Assembly (NCBI RefSeq): GCF_004784465.1
Contig: NZ_SRRU01000001.1
Span: forward strand, 310,001-374,000
Reading direction: 5' to 3'
DNA: 64,000 bases
DNA from: Streptomyces griseoluteus
Lineage (GTDB): Bacteria; Actinomycetota; Actinomycetes; Streptomycetales; Streptomycetaceae
The translations under genes and the position numbers were made by a program. Numbering within the stretch: the first letter of the stretch is position 1; each line of letters begins with the position of its first letter. The notes under the pieces are model-generated. The model made no database searches and had not been told where the DNA came from. It worked only from the letters and a program-made list of their open reading frames with translations. Of this stretch, positions 7,698-16,139 are shown in pieces.

Positions 7698-8459
7698 TCA
7701 GAAGCGGCGGGTGATCAGCGCGCGCTTCACTTCCTGGATCGCCTTCGTGACCTCGATGCCGCGCGGGCAGGCGTCCGTGCAGTTGAAGGTCGTGCGGCAG
7801 CGCCAGACGCCGTCGCGGTCGTTGAGGATCTCCAGGCGCTGCTCACCGGCATCGTCGCGCGAGTCGAAGATGAAGCGGTGGGCGTTCACGATCGCGGCCG
7901 GGCCGAAGTACTGGCCGTCGTTCCAGAACACCGGGCAGGACGAGGTGCACGCGGCGCACAGGATGCACTTCGTGGTGTCGTCGAACCGCTCACGGTCCTC
8001 CGGCGACTGGAGCCGCTCACGGGTCGGCTCGTTGGTGTCGTTGGTGATCAGGAACGGCATGACGTCCCGGTACGCCTGGAAGAACGGCTCCATGTCGACC
8101 ACGAGGTCCTTGAGCGCGGTCAGGCCCTTGATGGGCTCGACCGTGATCGGCTTCCCGGGGTTGACGTCCTTGATCAGCGTCTTGCAGGCCAGGCGGTTCT
8201 TGCCGTTGATCCGCATCGCGTCGGACCCGCAGATGCCGTGGGCGCAGGAACGGCGGTAGGTCAGCGTGCCGTCGAGATCCCACTTGATCTTGTTGAGCCC
8301 GTCGAGGACGCGCTCCTTGGGGTCCATCTCCAGCTGGAAGTCTTCCCAGTGGGGCTCCGCCGCGACCTCCGGGTTGAACCGGCGGATGCGGAGGGTGACC
8401 GTGATGTAGGGGGACGCGGCGGACGCCGCCTCGGCCTTGTCCAGAACAGGGGTAGCCAT
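7698..8459 (-). CDS. sdhB: Succinate dehydrogenase iron-sulfur subunit
   Basis: The 253-residue electron-transfer subunit of succinate:quinone oxidoreductase (complex II). The plant-type [2Fe-2S] ligands are in RRSCAHGICGSDAM and the following RLACKTL. The two bacterial-type cluster motifs are CILCAACTSSCPVFW and CRTTFNCTDACPRGI, together holding the [4Fe-4S] and [3Fe-4S] clusters. It carries electrons from the SdhA FAD to quinone at the membrane. The ATG shares one base with the sdhA TGA (TGATG), so translation is coupled. Last gene of sdhCDAB. Confidence 0.97.
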   Translation of the reverse strand: MATPVLDKAEAASAASPYITVTLRIRRFNPEVAAEPHWEDFQLEMDPKERVLDGLNKIKWDLDGTLTYRRSCAHGICGSDAMRINGKNRLACKTLIKDVNPGKPITVEPIKGLTALKDLVVDMEPFFQAYRDVMPFLITNDTNEPTRERLQSPEDRERFDDTTKCILCAACTSSCPVFWNDGQYFGPAAIVNAHRFIFDSRDDAGEQRLEILNDRDGVWRCRTTFNCTDACPRGIEVTKAIQEVKRALITRRF

Positions 8460-10213
8460 CAGTACTTACGCTCCATCGGCTGGTAGCGGGTCTGGACGAC
8501 CGGCTTGTAGTCGAGACGCACGGTCTCCGAGCCGTCGTCGCCCACCTCGCGGTACGCCATCGTGTGACGCATGAAGTTGACGTCGTCGCGGTTCGGGTAG
8601 TCCTCGCGGTAGTGACCGCCGCGGGACTCCTTGCGGGCCAGCGCGGAGACCGCCATGACCTCGGCCAGCTCCAGCAGGTTGCCCAGCTCGATGGCCTCCA
8701 GCAGGTCGGTGTTGAACCGCTTGCCCTTGTCCTGGATCGACACGTGCCGGTACCGCTCGCGCAGCTCGGCGATCTTCTCGACCGCCGTCTTGATCGTCTG
8801 CTCGGTGCGGAACACCATCACGTTGGCGTCCATGGTCTCCTGCAGCTCCCGGCGGATGTCGGCCACCCGCTCGGTGCCCGTGGCGTCCCGCAGCCGCTCG
8901 ATCTGCGCGACGACCATCCCGGCCGGGTTCTCCGGCAGGTCGACGAAGTCCACGGTGTGGGCGTAGTCGGCGGCGGCGATGCCCGCGCGGCGGCCGAACA
9001 CGTTGATGTCCAGCAGCGAGTTGGTGCCCAGGCGGTTGGCGCCGTGCACGGAGACACAGGCGACCTCGCCGGCCGCGTACAGACCCGGCACGACGGTGGT
9101 GTTGTCCGCCAGGACCTCACCCTCGACGTTGGTCGGGATGCCGCCCATCGCGTAGTGCGCGGTGGGCTGGATCGGGATCGGGTCCGTGTACGGCTCGATG
9201 CCCAGGTAGGTGCGCGCGAACTCGGTGATGTCCGGGAGCTTCGCGTCGAGCTGCTCCGGCGGCAGGTGGGTGAGGTCGAGGTACACGTGGTCGCCCTCGG
9301 GACCGCAGCCCCGGCCCTCGCGGATCTCGGTGTAGATCGAGCGCGAGACGACGTCACGGGACGCGAGGTCCTTCATGACCGGCGCGTACTTCTCCATGAA
9401 GCGCTCGCCGTCCTTGTTGCGCAGGATGCCGCCCTCGCCGCGGGCACCCTCGGTGAGCAGGATGCCCATGCGCCAGATGCCGGTCGGGTGGAACTGGAAG
9501 AACTCCATGTCCTCCAGCGGGATGCCCCGGCGGAAGCACGCGGCCTGGCCGTCACCGGTCAGGGTGTGCGCGTTGGACGTCACCTTGAAGAACTTGCCGG
9601 TGCCGCCGGACGCGTAGATCACGGACTTCGCCTGGAAGACGTGGATCTCGCCGGTGGCCAGCTCGTACGCCACCACACCGGAGGACGTCTTGACGCCGTC
9701 GACCTCGGTGATGAGCTGGTCCAGCACGTAGAACTCGTTGAAGAACTCCACGCCCTCCTTGACGCAGTTCTGGTACAGCGTCTGGAGGATCATGTGGCCG
9801 GTGCGGTCGGCCGCGTAGCAGGACCGGCGGACCGGGGCCTCGCCGTGGTTGCGGGTGTGACCGCCGAAGCGGCGCTGGTCGATCGTCCCGTTGGGCGTCC
9901 GGTTGAACGGCAGGCCCATCTTCTCCAGGTCGAGGACCGCGTCGATGGCCTCCTTGGCCAGGATCTCGGCGGCGTCCTGGTCGACCAGGTAGTCACCGCC
10001 CTTGACCGTGTCGAAGGTGTGCCACTCCCAGTTGTCCTCCTCCACGTTGGCCAGCGCGGCGGCCATGCCGCCCTGCGCGGCGCCCGTGTGGGAGCGGGTG
10101 GGGTAGAGCTTGGTCAGCACGGCGGTGCGGCTGCGCTTCGTGGACTCGATGGCCGCGCGCATGCCCGCGCCACCGGCGCCGACGATGACGGTGTCGTACT
10201 TGTGGATCTTCAT
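8459..10213 (-). CDS. sdhA: Succinate dehydrogenase flavoprotein subunit
   Basis: This 584-residue catalytic subunit oxidises succinate to fumarate. The N-terminus has the FAD-binding VIVGAGGAGMRAA motif; H42 in RSHTGAAQGG is the residue that covalently holds FAD in this family. Active-site segments HPTGI and REGRGCGPEGDHVYLDLTHL are present, as is the C-terminal ESRGGHYREDYPNRDD signature. It follows sdhD by 19 bases and is coupled to sdhB. The length is normal for the actinobacterial enzyme. Confidence 0.97.
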   Translation of the reverse strand: MKIHKYDTVIVGAGGAGMRAAIESTKRSRTAVLTKLYPTRSHTGAAQGGMAAALANVEEDNWEWHTFDTVKGGDYLVDQDAAEILAKEAIDAVLDLEKMGLPFNRTPNGTIDQRRFGGHTRNHGEAPVRRSCYAADRTGHMILQTLYQNCVKEGVEFFNEFYVLDQLITEVDGVKTSSGVVAYELATGEIHVFQAKSVIYASGGTGKFFKVTSNAHTLTGDGQAACFRRGIPLEDMEFFQFHPTGIWRMGILLTEGARGEGGILRNKDGERFMEKYAPVMKDLASRDVVSRSIYTEIREGRGCGPEGDHVYLDLTHLPPEQLDAKLPDITEFARTYLGIEPYTDPIPIQPTAHYAMGGIPTNVEGEVLADNTTVVPGLYAAGEVACVSVHGANRLGTNSLLDINVFGRRAGIAAADYAHTVDFVDLPENPAGMVVAQIERLRDATGTERVADIRRELQETMDANVMVFRTEQTIKTAVEKIAELRERYRHVSIQDKGKRFNTDLLEAIELGNLLELAEVMAVSALARKESRGGHYREDYPNRDDVNFMRHTMAYREVGDDGSETVRLDYKPVVQTRYQPMERKY

Positions 10214-10232
10214 GATTCTCGCAGCCCCGTGC

Positions 10233-10706
10233 CTAGCGGATGTTCGGGTCGAAGGTGAAGATCACCAGCGTGCCCAGCAGGATGGTGAACACCGTGGCCG
10301 TGTAGAGCAGGCCCTTGAGCCACAGGCGGGTGTTCACGCGCTCCGCGTAGTCGTTGATGACCGTGCGCAGGCCGTTGGCGCCGTGCAGCATCGCCAGCCA
10401 CAGCATCGCCAGGTCCCAGACCTGCCAGAACGGGGACGCCCAGCGGCCGGCCACGAAGGCGAAGCCGATCTTGGAGACGCCACCGTCCAGCACGAGCTGG
10501 ATCAGCAGGTGACCGAGGACGAGGACGACCAGCACGATGCCGGACAGGCGCATGAAGAGCCAGGCCGCCATCTCGAAGTTGCCCCGCGTGGACCTCGGGG
10601 TCTTCTTGGTCCGGGTGCGCGAGCGCGGCGCGTCGAGGGAGAGCGTGTAGGCGTCCTCGGCGGCGTCCGCGGAGGAGCCCGTCAGGTTGATCTCAGAGGT
10701 GGACAT
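10233..10706 (-). CDS. sdhD: Succinate dehydrogenase hydrophobic membrane anchor
   Basis: A 157-residue protein with a 45-residue polar basic N-terminus and three membrane spans (MAAWLFMRLSGIVLVVLVLG; WDLAMLWLAMLHGANGLRT; LLYTATVFTILLGTLVIF). LHGANGLRTVINDY matches the H-x3-G-x-R anchor motif where a haem-ligating His sits. With SdhC it forms the cytochrome b anchor and quinone site. It starts five bases after the sdhC stop. Confidence 0.93.
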   Translation of the reverse strand: MSTSEINLTGSSADAAEDAYTLSLDAPRSRTRTKKTPRSTRGNFEMAAWLFMRLSGIVLVVLVLGHLLIQLVLDGGVSKIGFAFVAGRWASPFWQVWDLAMLWLAMLHGANGLRTVINDYAERVNTRLWLKGLLYTATVFTILLGTLVIFTFDPNIR

Positions 10707-10711
10707 CGGCG

Positions 10712-11092
10712 TCAGCTCCCGAACAGGACACGAGCGGCGTGGCCGAGGACCGGGTACAGGGCGCCGGCCATCAGGATGATCCAGACGCCGAGGACGCTCC
10801 ACAGCATCTGCTTCTGGTAGCGCGGGCCCTTCGACCAGAAGTCGACGGCGATGACGCGCAGACCGTTGAGCGCGTGGAAGAGGATGGCGGCCACGAGGCC
10901 GTACTCCAGCAGCGCGACGATCGGGGTCTTGTACGTGGCTACGACCTTGTCGTAGTCCTCGGGGGAGACACGCACGAGAGCGGTGTCCAGCACGTGAACG
11001 AACAGGAAGAAGAAGATGAGGACGCCGGTGACTCGATGAGCCACCCAGGACCACATACCTTCCCGGCCGCGGTACAGCGTTCCAGCCGGCAC
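10712..11092 (-). CDS. sdhC: Succinate dehydrogenase cytochrome b556 subunit
   Basis: A 126-residue anchor subunit with three membrane spans. It opens with GREGMWSWVAHRVTGVLIFFFLFVHVLD, the SdhC signature containing the S-x3-H-R quinone-site segment and an H-V-x-D haem region. LFHALNGLRVIAVDF gives a second H-x3-G-x-R motif. The start is GTG 11092 with GGAGGG seven bases upstream. It is the first gene of the operon; the roughly 190 bases upstream hold the promoter, but I could not fix its -35/-10 with confidence. Confidence 0.93.
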   Translation of the reverse strand: MPAGTLYRGREGMWSWVAHRVTGVLIFFFLFVHVLDTALVRVSPEDYDKVVATYKTPIVALLEYGLVAAILFHALNGLRVIAVDFWSKGPRYQKQMLWSVLGVWIILMAGALYPVLGHAARVLFGS

Positions 11093-11280
11093 GGAAGAAC
11101 CCTCCGGGTGCGGGGACTAGGGCCGCGCCGGCTTCACTGTCGGTCGGGCCCGGCCGGGTACGGTCCACCGGCCCTCAGCATCGTATCCATGAGGCGCGGC
11201 GCGACTGACGGGGGGCCTGTTTCGGGTGATCCGCCGCTTGTGGCGTTGCGGCTCGTGTGCATCCGTTCCGTTTGGTCCGC

Positions 11281-11811
11281 TTATACGCCCGGCCGGGGCG
11301 CGTAGTGGCTGGTCACGCGGGTGGCGGCGGTGCCCAGATGGGCCGTGAGCCGGTGCCGGGCCAGGCCCCGCAGTTCCTCGGCGGCGATCACCCGCTCGTC
11401 CTCGGGATCGTTCGCCAATCGTGACCGGATGCCCTCCAGGACCCGGTCCAGCGCCTCCTCGGGGGAGGTCCCGCCCGGCGCGATCACGAAGACATGGCCG
11501 AAGCGGGCCTCGTAGGCGGCGTGCGCCGCGCTCAGGGCCGTGTGGGCGGCCGAGTAGGTGTCCTCGGGCAGCTCGGGCAGGGACTCGCCCGCCAGGGCGT
11601 CGGCCAGGTCGACGACCCGCAGGTCGTAGGCCGCCTCGTCCGCCGCGGCCAGCAGGGCGGCCAGGTCGGGGTAGGGGCGGTGCTCGGCGAGCCGGTGCGC
11701 CCAGCGGGCGTTGCGCAGACAGCGCAGGAGCAGCGCGCGGGCCTCCTCGGCCGGCGCCAGGTTGAAGGCGTCGAGCGGGGTCGGGAGATACGGCGAACGG
11801 TGCGCAGGCAG
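11281..11811 (-). CDS. OHCU-decarboxylase-like (UraD fold) protein, apparent CTG start
   Basis: This 176-residue protein resembles 2-oxo-4-hydroxy-4-carboxy-5-ureidoimidazoline decarboxylase of purine catabolism: NARWAHRLAEHRPYPDLAAL, YEARFGHVFVIAPGG and the C-terminal AAEELRGLARHRLTAHL. The H-P-R-I-G type loop that supplies the catalytic His in UraD is absent: after DLADALAG the sequence goes ESLPELPED. No ATG, GTG or TTG lies upstream in frame before a TGA. CTG 11811, with GAGGA at good distance, is the most plausible start. No uricase or allantoin genes are adjacent, so the role may differ from UraD. Confidence 0.6.
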   Translation of the reverse strand: MPAHRSPYLPTPLDAFNLAPAEEARALLLRCLRNARWAHRLAEHRPYPDLAALLAAADEAAYDLRVVDLADALAGESLPELPEDTYSAAHTALSAAHAAYEARFGHVFVIAPGGTSPEEALDRVLEGIRSRLANDPEDERVIAAEELRGLARHRLTAHLGTAATRVTSHYAPRPGV

Positions 11812-11997
11812 CGTGGGTCCTCATGGGAGGAGGGACAGGGTCGTGCCGGAACGGCAGGGGGACCTGTGAAGGATGTGCCGACACGTTATCGAGAGTGGTC
11901 ACTGTGTGTCCGGCTGATGCCCGAATTTCACTCGGACGGGAGAGTTTCGGAACGTCTCGGTGACGGGTGAACCGCGGATCGGCCGTACGTTGGGAGG

Positions 11998-13629
11998 GTG
12001 AGCCAGCACAGACATCGTGCTTCGGCACGACAGCTCAAGCGGAAGCGGGCCATCATGGCCGCCGCGGTCGTCGGAACCGTGGTGACCGGGGTGGGCGTCG
12101 GAGTGTGGGCGTCATCCGGAGGGGGTGGTTCCGGTAGGGGCTCGGACGCGGGCGCGGTCGGCGCCTCCCGGCAGGCCGATCCGCCGACCCCCTCGCCCAC
12201 CCGCTCGTACCCCATGTCCAAGGCGCCGCAGACCATCCCGGCGGTGCGCGAGCACACCGCGGCCCGCGGGCCCGGCTGGAAGCCCGGTGACGGCGGCCGG
12301 GTGGTGGTCACCGACCCGGCGCTGGCCGACGAGGGCAAGCTCATAGCCGGTGAGCTGGGCCTCGCCTACGGCGGCGAGAAGACCGACTCCAGGGCCGGCG
12401 ACGTCCGCCTCGGCCTCGGCGGGAGCGGCAACCCGGAGTCGTACACCATGACCGTGCGCGACGGGCGGGTGGACATCCAGGGGCCCGCCGACGCGGGCGT
12501 CTTCTACGGGACCCGGACCCTCAAGCAGGAGGTCCGCGGCGGCGGCACCGCGCCCGAGGGCGTGGTCAGGGACGAGCCCGCCAAGCCCTCGCGCGGCCTC
12601 ATGCTCGACATCGCGCGCAAGCCGTTCTCGGAGACCTGGATCGAGGACCGGATACGCGAACTGGGCGATGTGAAGTACAACGAGCTGGGACTGCACTTCT
12701 CGGACGACCAGGCGTTCCGCATACAGTCCACCACCCACCCCGAGATCGTCTCCAAGGACCATCTCACCAAGGCGCAGGTCAAGAAGATCGTCGGCCTGGC
12801 CGCCGCCCGGCACATCGCGATCGTGCCCGAGATCGACTCGCCGGGGCACCTGGGCGCCGTCATCGCCGCCCACCCCGATCTCCAGCTCCGCAACGTCAAC
12901 GGCAAGGCGACGCGCGGCGCGATCGACATCTCCAAGCCCGAGTCCGCGAAGATCGTCGACGATCTGCTCGACGAGTACGCGGACCTGTTCCCGGGCGACA
13001 AGTGGAACCTGGGCGGCGACGAGTACCAGGCGCTGGTCGTGCCCGACCCCGAGGCGTCCTACCCGCAGCTCGCCGCCGCCGCCCGCGACGCCTACGGCGC
13101 AGGCGGCAACGTCGCCGACCTCACCACCGGCTGGCTGAACGGCCGCGCGGACACCGTCCGGGCCCACGACCGCACCATGCGGGCTTGGAACGACGGCTTC
13201 CTGCGCGACTCCACGATCCAGCCCGCCAAGGACATCCAGGTCGCCTACTGGACCGGCAAGGAGATCGGCGCCCGGCCCCCGGTGGACTACCTGAAGGCGG
13301 GCCGCGAGGTCTACAACTACAACGACGAGTACCTGTACTACGTCCTCGGCGAGCCGAACGCCTTCGTCTACCCGACCGGCCAGCGGATCTACCAGCAGTG
13401 GACCCCGCGCGTGATCCGGGGCACGAGTGCCGTGCCGGCGCAGTACGACGGTCAGATCCTCGGCGGTTCCTTCGCCGTGTGGTGCGACTTCCCGAACGCC
13501 CAGACCGAGAGCCAGGTCGCGTCCGGCATCCGGATGCCGCTGCGGGCCACCGTGCAGAAGCTCTGGGACCCGGGGCAACCGGCGCTGTCCTGGCCGCAGT
13601 TCAAGCAGCTGGCGAACCGGCTGGGGTGA
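11998..13629 (+). CDS. Secreted or membrane-anchored GH20 beta-N-acetylhexosaminidase
   Basis: A 543-residue glycoside hydrolase family 20 enzyme that removes terminal N-acetylglucosamine/galactosamine, probably in chitin or peptidoglycan turnover. The N-terminus is basic (RHRASARQLKRKR) then one hydrophobic span (AAAVVGTVVTGVGVGVWASS), a signal peptide or anchor, followed by a Ser/Gly/Pro-rich linker. A GH20b-type domain covers about residues 95-190, then the catalytic barrel. The catalytic pair is D341-E342 in WNLGGDEY. The start GTG 11998 lies six bases after TACGTT, so a leaderless message is likely. Confidence 0.88.
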   Translation: MSQHRHRASARQLKRKRAIMAAAVVGTVVTGVGVGVWASSGGGGSGRGSDAGAVGASRQADPPTPSPTRSYPMSKAPQTIPAVREHTAARGPGWKPGDGGRVVVTDPALADEGKLIAGELGLAYGGEKTDSRAGDVRLGLGGSGNPESYTMTVRDGRVDIQGPADAGVFYGTRTLKQEVRGGGTAPEGVVRDEPAKPSRGLMLDIARKPFSETWIEDRIRELGDVKYNELGLHFSDDQAFRIQSTTHPEIVSKDHLTKAQVKKIVGLAAARHIAIVPEIDSPGHLGAVIAAHPDLQLRNVNGKATRGAIDISKPESAKIVDDLLDEYADLFPGDKWNLGGDEYQALVVPDPEASYPQLAAAARDAYGAGGNVADLTTGWLNGRADTVRAHDRTMRAWNDGFLRDSTIQPAKDIQVAYWTGKEIGARPPVDYLKAGREVYNYNDEYLYYVLGEPNAFVYPTGQRIYQQWTPRVIRGTSAVPAQYDGQILGGSFAVWCDFPNAQTESQVASGIRMPLRATVQKLWDPGQPALSWPQFKQLANRLG

Positions 13630-13675
13630 GTGGACGGAATGTCGGCGTAGCACGTATGTTTCCGTGTTCGCTCGT

Positions 13676-13707
13676 GCGTACGCGGCTCTGGGGAGGGCCG
13701 CGTACGC
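13676..13707 (+). terminator. Hairpin between GH20 gene and DUF4328 gene
   Basis: GCGTACGCGGC (13676-13686) and GCCGCGTACGC (13697-13707) form a perfect 11-bp stem with a ten-base loop, 46 bases after the hexosaminidase stop. It has no T-run. It also lies 30 bases before the next ATG and could instead act in that leader. Confidence 0.5.
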
Positions 13708-13737
13708 CGTTCCAGCCGTACCGGGGGGAAGACCTTC

Positions 13738-14397
13738 ATGATCTGCGCCAGCTGCCACAGCAACGAGGCCGTCACCGGGGAGACGCGGTGCGCCCGCTGC
13801 GCGCCGGCCGTGCCCTTCGTACCGCCGGGTCCGCCGCTGCGCTCGCCGGTGGGGCTGGGGCAGGCGACGGCGGTGCTGCTGGGGCTCGTCGGTGCCGGTG
13901 ACGCGGTGGCGATCTGGGCCGACCTGGCGAAGCCGTCCGTCCTGGCCGGGCCGGTCCTCGACATCGCGCAGGGGGTCCTGCTGCTCGCCGCGGCGGTCGT
14001 GTACCTGTGCTGGCTGTGGCGGGTGCGGGTCAACGCCGAGGTGTTCGACGCCAGTTCGCAGAGCAAGGCGCGGTGGTGGACGATCGGCGGCTGGTTCATC
14101 CCGTTCGTGAACTTCTGGTTCCCGCGCCGGATCGTTCTCGACGCGTGGGACGCCAGCGCGCCGCAGGGGCGGCCGAGCGGTCATGGGCTGGTCGACCTGT
14201 GGTGGACGGCGTGGGTGGCCGGGCTGATCGCCGACCGGCTGCTGCGGGTGGAGTCCGGGGCGGGGATGCTCGCCGTGGTCGACGGCATCGACCTCGTCGC
14301 CGCCGTGCTGGCCACCGTGGTGGTCCTCCGGCTGACCGGGATGCAGAACGAGAAGGCGCTCCGCGGGCCCTCGCTGCCGTTCGCCGCGCTTGGCTGA
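13738..14397 (+). CDS. DUF4328 membrane protein with N-terminal zinc-ribbon-like pair
   Basis: A 219-residue protein opening with MICASCHSNEAVTGETRCARC, two C-x2-C pairs that look like a small zinc ribbon. A DUF4328 region follows with four or five membrane spans (about residues 41-60, 75-95, 115-135, 160-175, 185-200) and the family WWTIGGWFIPFVNFWFPRRI segment. The function is unknown. It stands alone between the GH20 gene and a gene of unknown function. Confidence 0.75.
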   Translation: MICASCHSNEAVTGETRCARCAPAVPFVPPGPPLRSPVGLGQATAVLLGLVGAGDAVAIWADLAKPSVLAGPVLDIAQGVLLLAAAVVYLCWLWRVRVNAEVFDASSQSKARWWTIGGWFIPFVNFWFPRRIVLDAWDASAPQGRPSGHGLVDLWWTAWVAGLIADRLLRVESGAGMLAVVDGIDLVAAVLATVVVLRLTGMQNEKALRGPSLPFAALG

Positions 14398-14489
14398 AAA
14401 ACGGTGACTGTGACACTCCGGGCCCGTCGCACGCAGTAAGGGGAAATGCGGGCTCCGTACAGGCGGTGCCCAGGCGAGGGAGGCATTCC

Positions 14490-15026
14490 ATGAGCCTGGA
14501 GGAACTGATCGCGCAGGCCGACGCACGCGGGCTGGCCGCGAGCGGGCTGGCTTGTTCGGATCGGTGCGTGTCCCTGCTCGTCGAGGACGACGAGTTGCTG
14601 CGCCCGCTGTGGGCGCATCTCGTGGACGACTCCGACTGGTCCGAGAGCCTGGCGAAGGTGCGGGCCGCGCTGGATGCGACGGAGCCGGAGCCGTGCTCCG
14701 GTTCCGGTGCGGACGAGGCGGCGGGGGTGGCGCGGGGGATGCTGCTGTCGGCTCCGGCCGAGCGGGAGGGGGACGCGCTGCGGGAGTGGGCCGAGGCGTG
14801 CTCGTCGGCCTCGCTGCGGGTGCACCGGCTGCTGGACCCGGCCGGCGGTGACGGCGGGGACGAGGAACTGCCGCTGGTCGCGGCGGAGCTGGGGCGGCAG
14901 ACGGTGGTCCTCCAGCTCCTCGCGGAGCACGGGCCGCAGGGGTTGCGGCGGGCGCTGGACGTCTCGGGGGAGGGACGGCGGGTGCTGCGGGCGGTGGTGT
15001 CGCGGCGGGCGCGGGCTCAGGCTTAA
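14490..15026 (+). CDS. Unknown 178-residue cytoplasmic protein
   Basis: The ATG at 14490 follows GGGAGG by seven bases, and codon use is strongly Streptomyces-like, so the gene looks real. The protein is acidic and mainly helical, with no signal peptide or membrane span. Cysteines are at SGLACSDRCVSL, EPCSGS and EACSSA. I recognise no family. Confidence 0.65.
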   Translation: MSLEELIAQADARGLAASGLACSDRCVSLLVEDDELLRPLWAHLVDDSDWSESLAKVRAALDATEPEPCSGSGADEAAGVARGMLLSAPAEREGDALREWAEACSSASLRVHRLLDPAGGDGGDEELPLVAAELGRQTVVLQLLAEHGPQGLRRALDVSGEGRRVLRAVVSRRARAQA

Positions 15027-15146
15027 ACCTGAACTCGGGGTGGGTTCTGTGTCCGTCCTGTCGGGACGGTGGGGCGGTCCTGCGCCGGTTGCCGAAACGG
15101 CGCCGAATCGTGTGACGCGCGGGCGGCCAGGACCGCTTACCCCTGT

Positions 15147-15545
15147 GTGACTACCCAGTACGCAACAACGCAGACGGACTACCGCCCCTCGGCCGCGGCA
15201 CGCCCCGCGCGGTGGGCCGCGGACACGGTCGCCACCATGCGCGAGGGCGCCCGCCTCCGCCTCGACTACTCCCCCCAGAGCCTGTGGCGCCTGGACCGCG
15301 TCATCGAGGAACTCCGCCACGACCACCCGCCGTACGAGGCCGTGGCACGCGTACTGCGCGGCTTCGGCGCCTACGCCGGCGAGGTCGTCGCCCGCCACAC
15401 GGGCGGCGAATGGTGGGCCACGGGCGGCACCCACTGGCTCCGCACCCCCGACGGCCGCCTCTGGGACCCCCTGGAGGAGGCCCACCTGGCCTTCACCGGC
15501 GAGGGCTCCCTGCGGGGCCTGTGCCGGGAGGCGGCAGGGGCCTAG
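15147..15545 (+). CDS. Unknown 132-residue protein
   Basis: A small soluble protein with a Trp/His-rich core (SLWRLDRVIEELRHDHPPYE, GEWWATGGTHWLRTPDGRLW). The layout resembles small conserved Streptomyces proteins with no assigned role. I chose GTG 15147, which gives the longest well-composed frame; ATG 15237 is an alternative. There is no clear ribosome site before the GTG. Confidence 0.55.
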   Translation: MTTQYATTQTDYRPSAAARPARWAADTVATMREGARLRLDYSPQSLWRLDRVIEELRHDHPPYEAVARVLRGFGAYAGEVVARHTGGEWWATGGTHWLRTPDGRLWDPLEEAHLAFTGEGSLRGLCREAAGA

Positions 15546-15644
15546 CCGGCCGCTCGCCGGACCACGTCCTCCCCCGGTCCCGGGCGGCGCACCGGGGTGA
15601 GTGACCCGGCCGGGCCCGTGCGACCCGCACCCCGCGCGGTCGGT

Positions 15645-15661
15645 GTAACATCAAAAGTTAC
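15645..15661 (+). promoter_or_regulatory. Inverted repeat GTAAC-N7-GTTAC before the Rrf2 gene
   Basis: GTAACatcaaaaGTTAC lies 26 bases upstream of the Rrf2 ATG in a short AT-rich patch. The GTAAC half-site recurs in the large palindrome before the neighbouring SDR gene, which suggests it is the Rrf2 operator. Confidence 0.55.
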
Positions 15662-15686
15662 GATTGAGGAAGGGTCGGCCGGGCTG

Positions 15687-16130
15687 ATGAGTGCCAACAG
15701 CAGGATGAGCATCGCCGTTCACGTGCTGGCGTGGATGGCCCTGGACCGGCTCGACGAAGAGACGATCGCGACGTCGCAGCGCATCGCCGACAGCGTCAAC
15801 ACCAATCCCGTCGTGATCCGCCGTTGTCTGATGGAACTCCGCGACGCGGGCATCGTCCACGGCAAGCGGGGTGCCAAGGCCGGATGGACCCTGACCCGGG
15901 AACCCGAGTCGATCACGCTGCGGGACGTGTACGGCGCGGTGGAGGGCAACGGACTGTTCGCCCTGCACCGCACTCCGCCCAACGAGGAATGTCCCGTCGG
16001 CTTCGGCATCAGGCCGGTACTCGACTCGGTGTACGCCCGCCTGGACGACGCGGTACGGGACGAACTCGCCGCGATCTCGATCGCTGACGTCCTCCGCGAC
16101 GTGCAGGAGGAGCGACGCGTCGCCGGCTGA
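15687..16130 (+). CDS. Rrf2 family transcriptional regulator (YwnA-like, no Fe-S cysteines)
   Basis: A 147-residue Rrf2 protein with the winged helix over about residues 5-75 (SRMSIAVHVLAWMAL, ATSQRIADSVNTNPVVIRRC, RGAKAGWTL). Iron-sulfur members have three clustered cysteines near residues 90-110. Here only EECPVG is present, so it belongs to the non-cluster branch. The ATG at 15687 has GAGG/AAGGG upstream in the leader. It is convergent with the SDR gene nine bases away. GTAAC-containing inverted repeats precede both genes. Confidence 0.85.
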   Translation: MSANSRMSIAVHVLAWMALDRLDEETIATSQRIADSVNTNPVVIRRCLMELRDAGIVHGKRGAKAGWTLTREPESITLRDVYGAVEGNGLFALHRTPPNEECPVGFGIRPVLDSVYARLDDAVRDELAAISIADVLRDVQEERRVAG

Positions 16131-16139
16131 CCCCCGTCG

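Noticed and set aside
8564..10258. 564-residue plus-strand frame opposite sdhA
   Set aside because: Exact antisense shadow of sdhA, His/Val/Asp-rich without a family.
12112..14526. 804-residue minus-strand frame opposite the GH20 and DUF4328 genes
   Set aside because: Runs across two well-supported plus-strand genes and has no recognisable domain.
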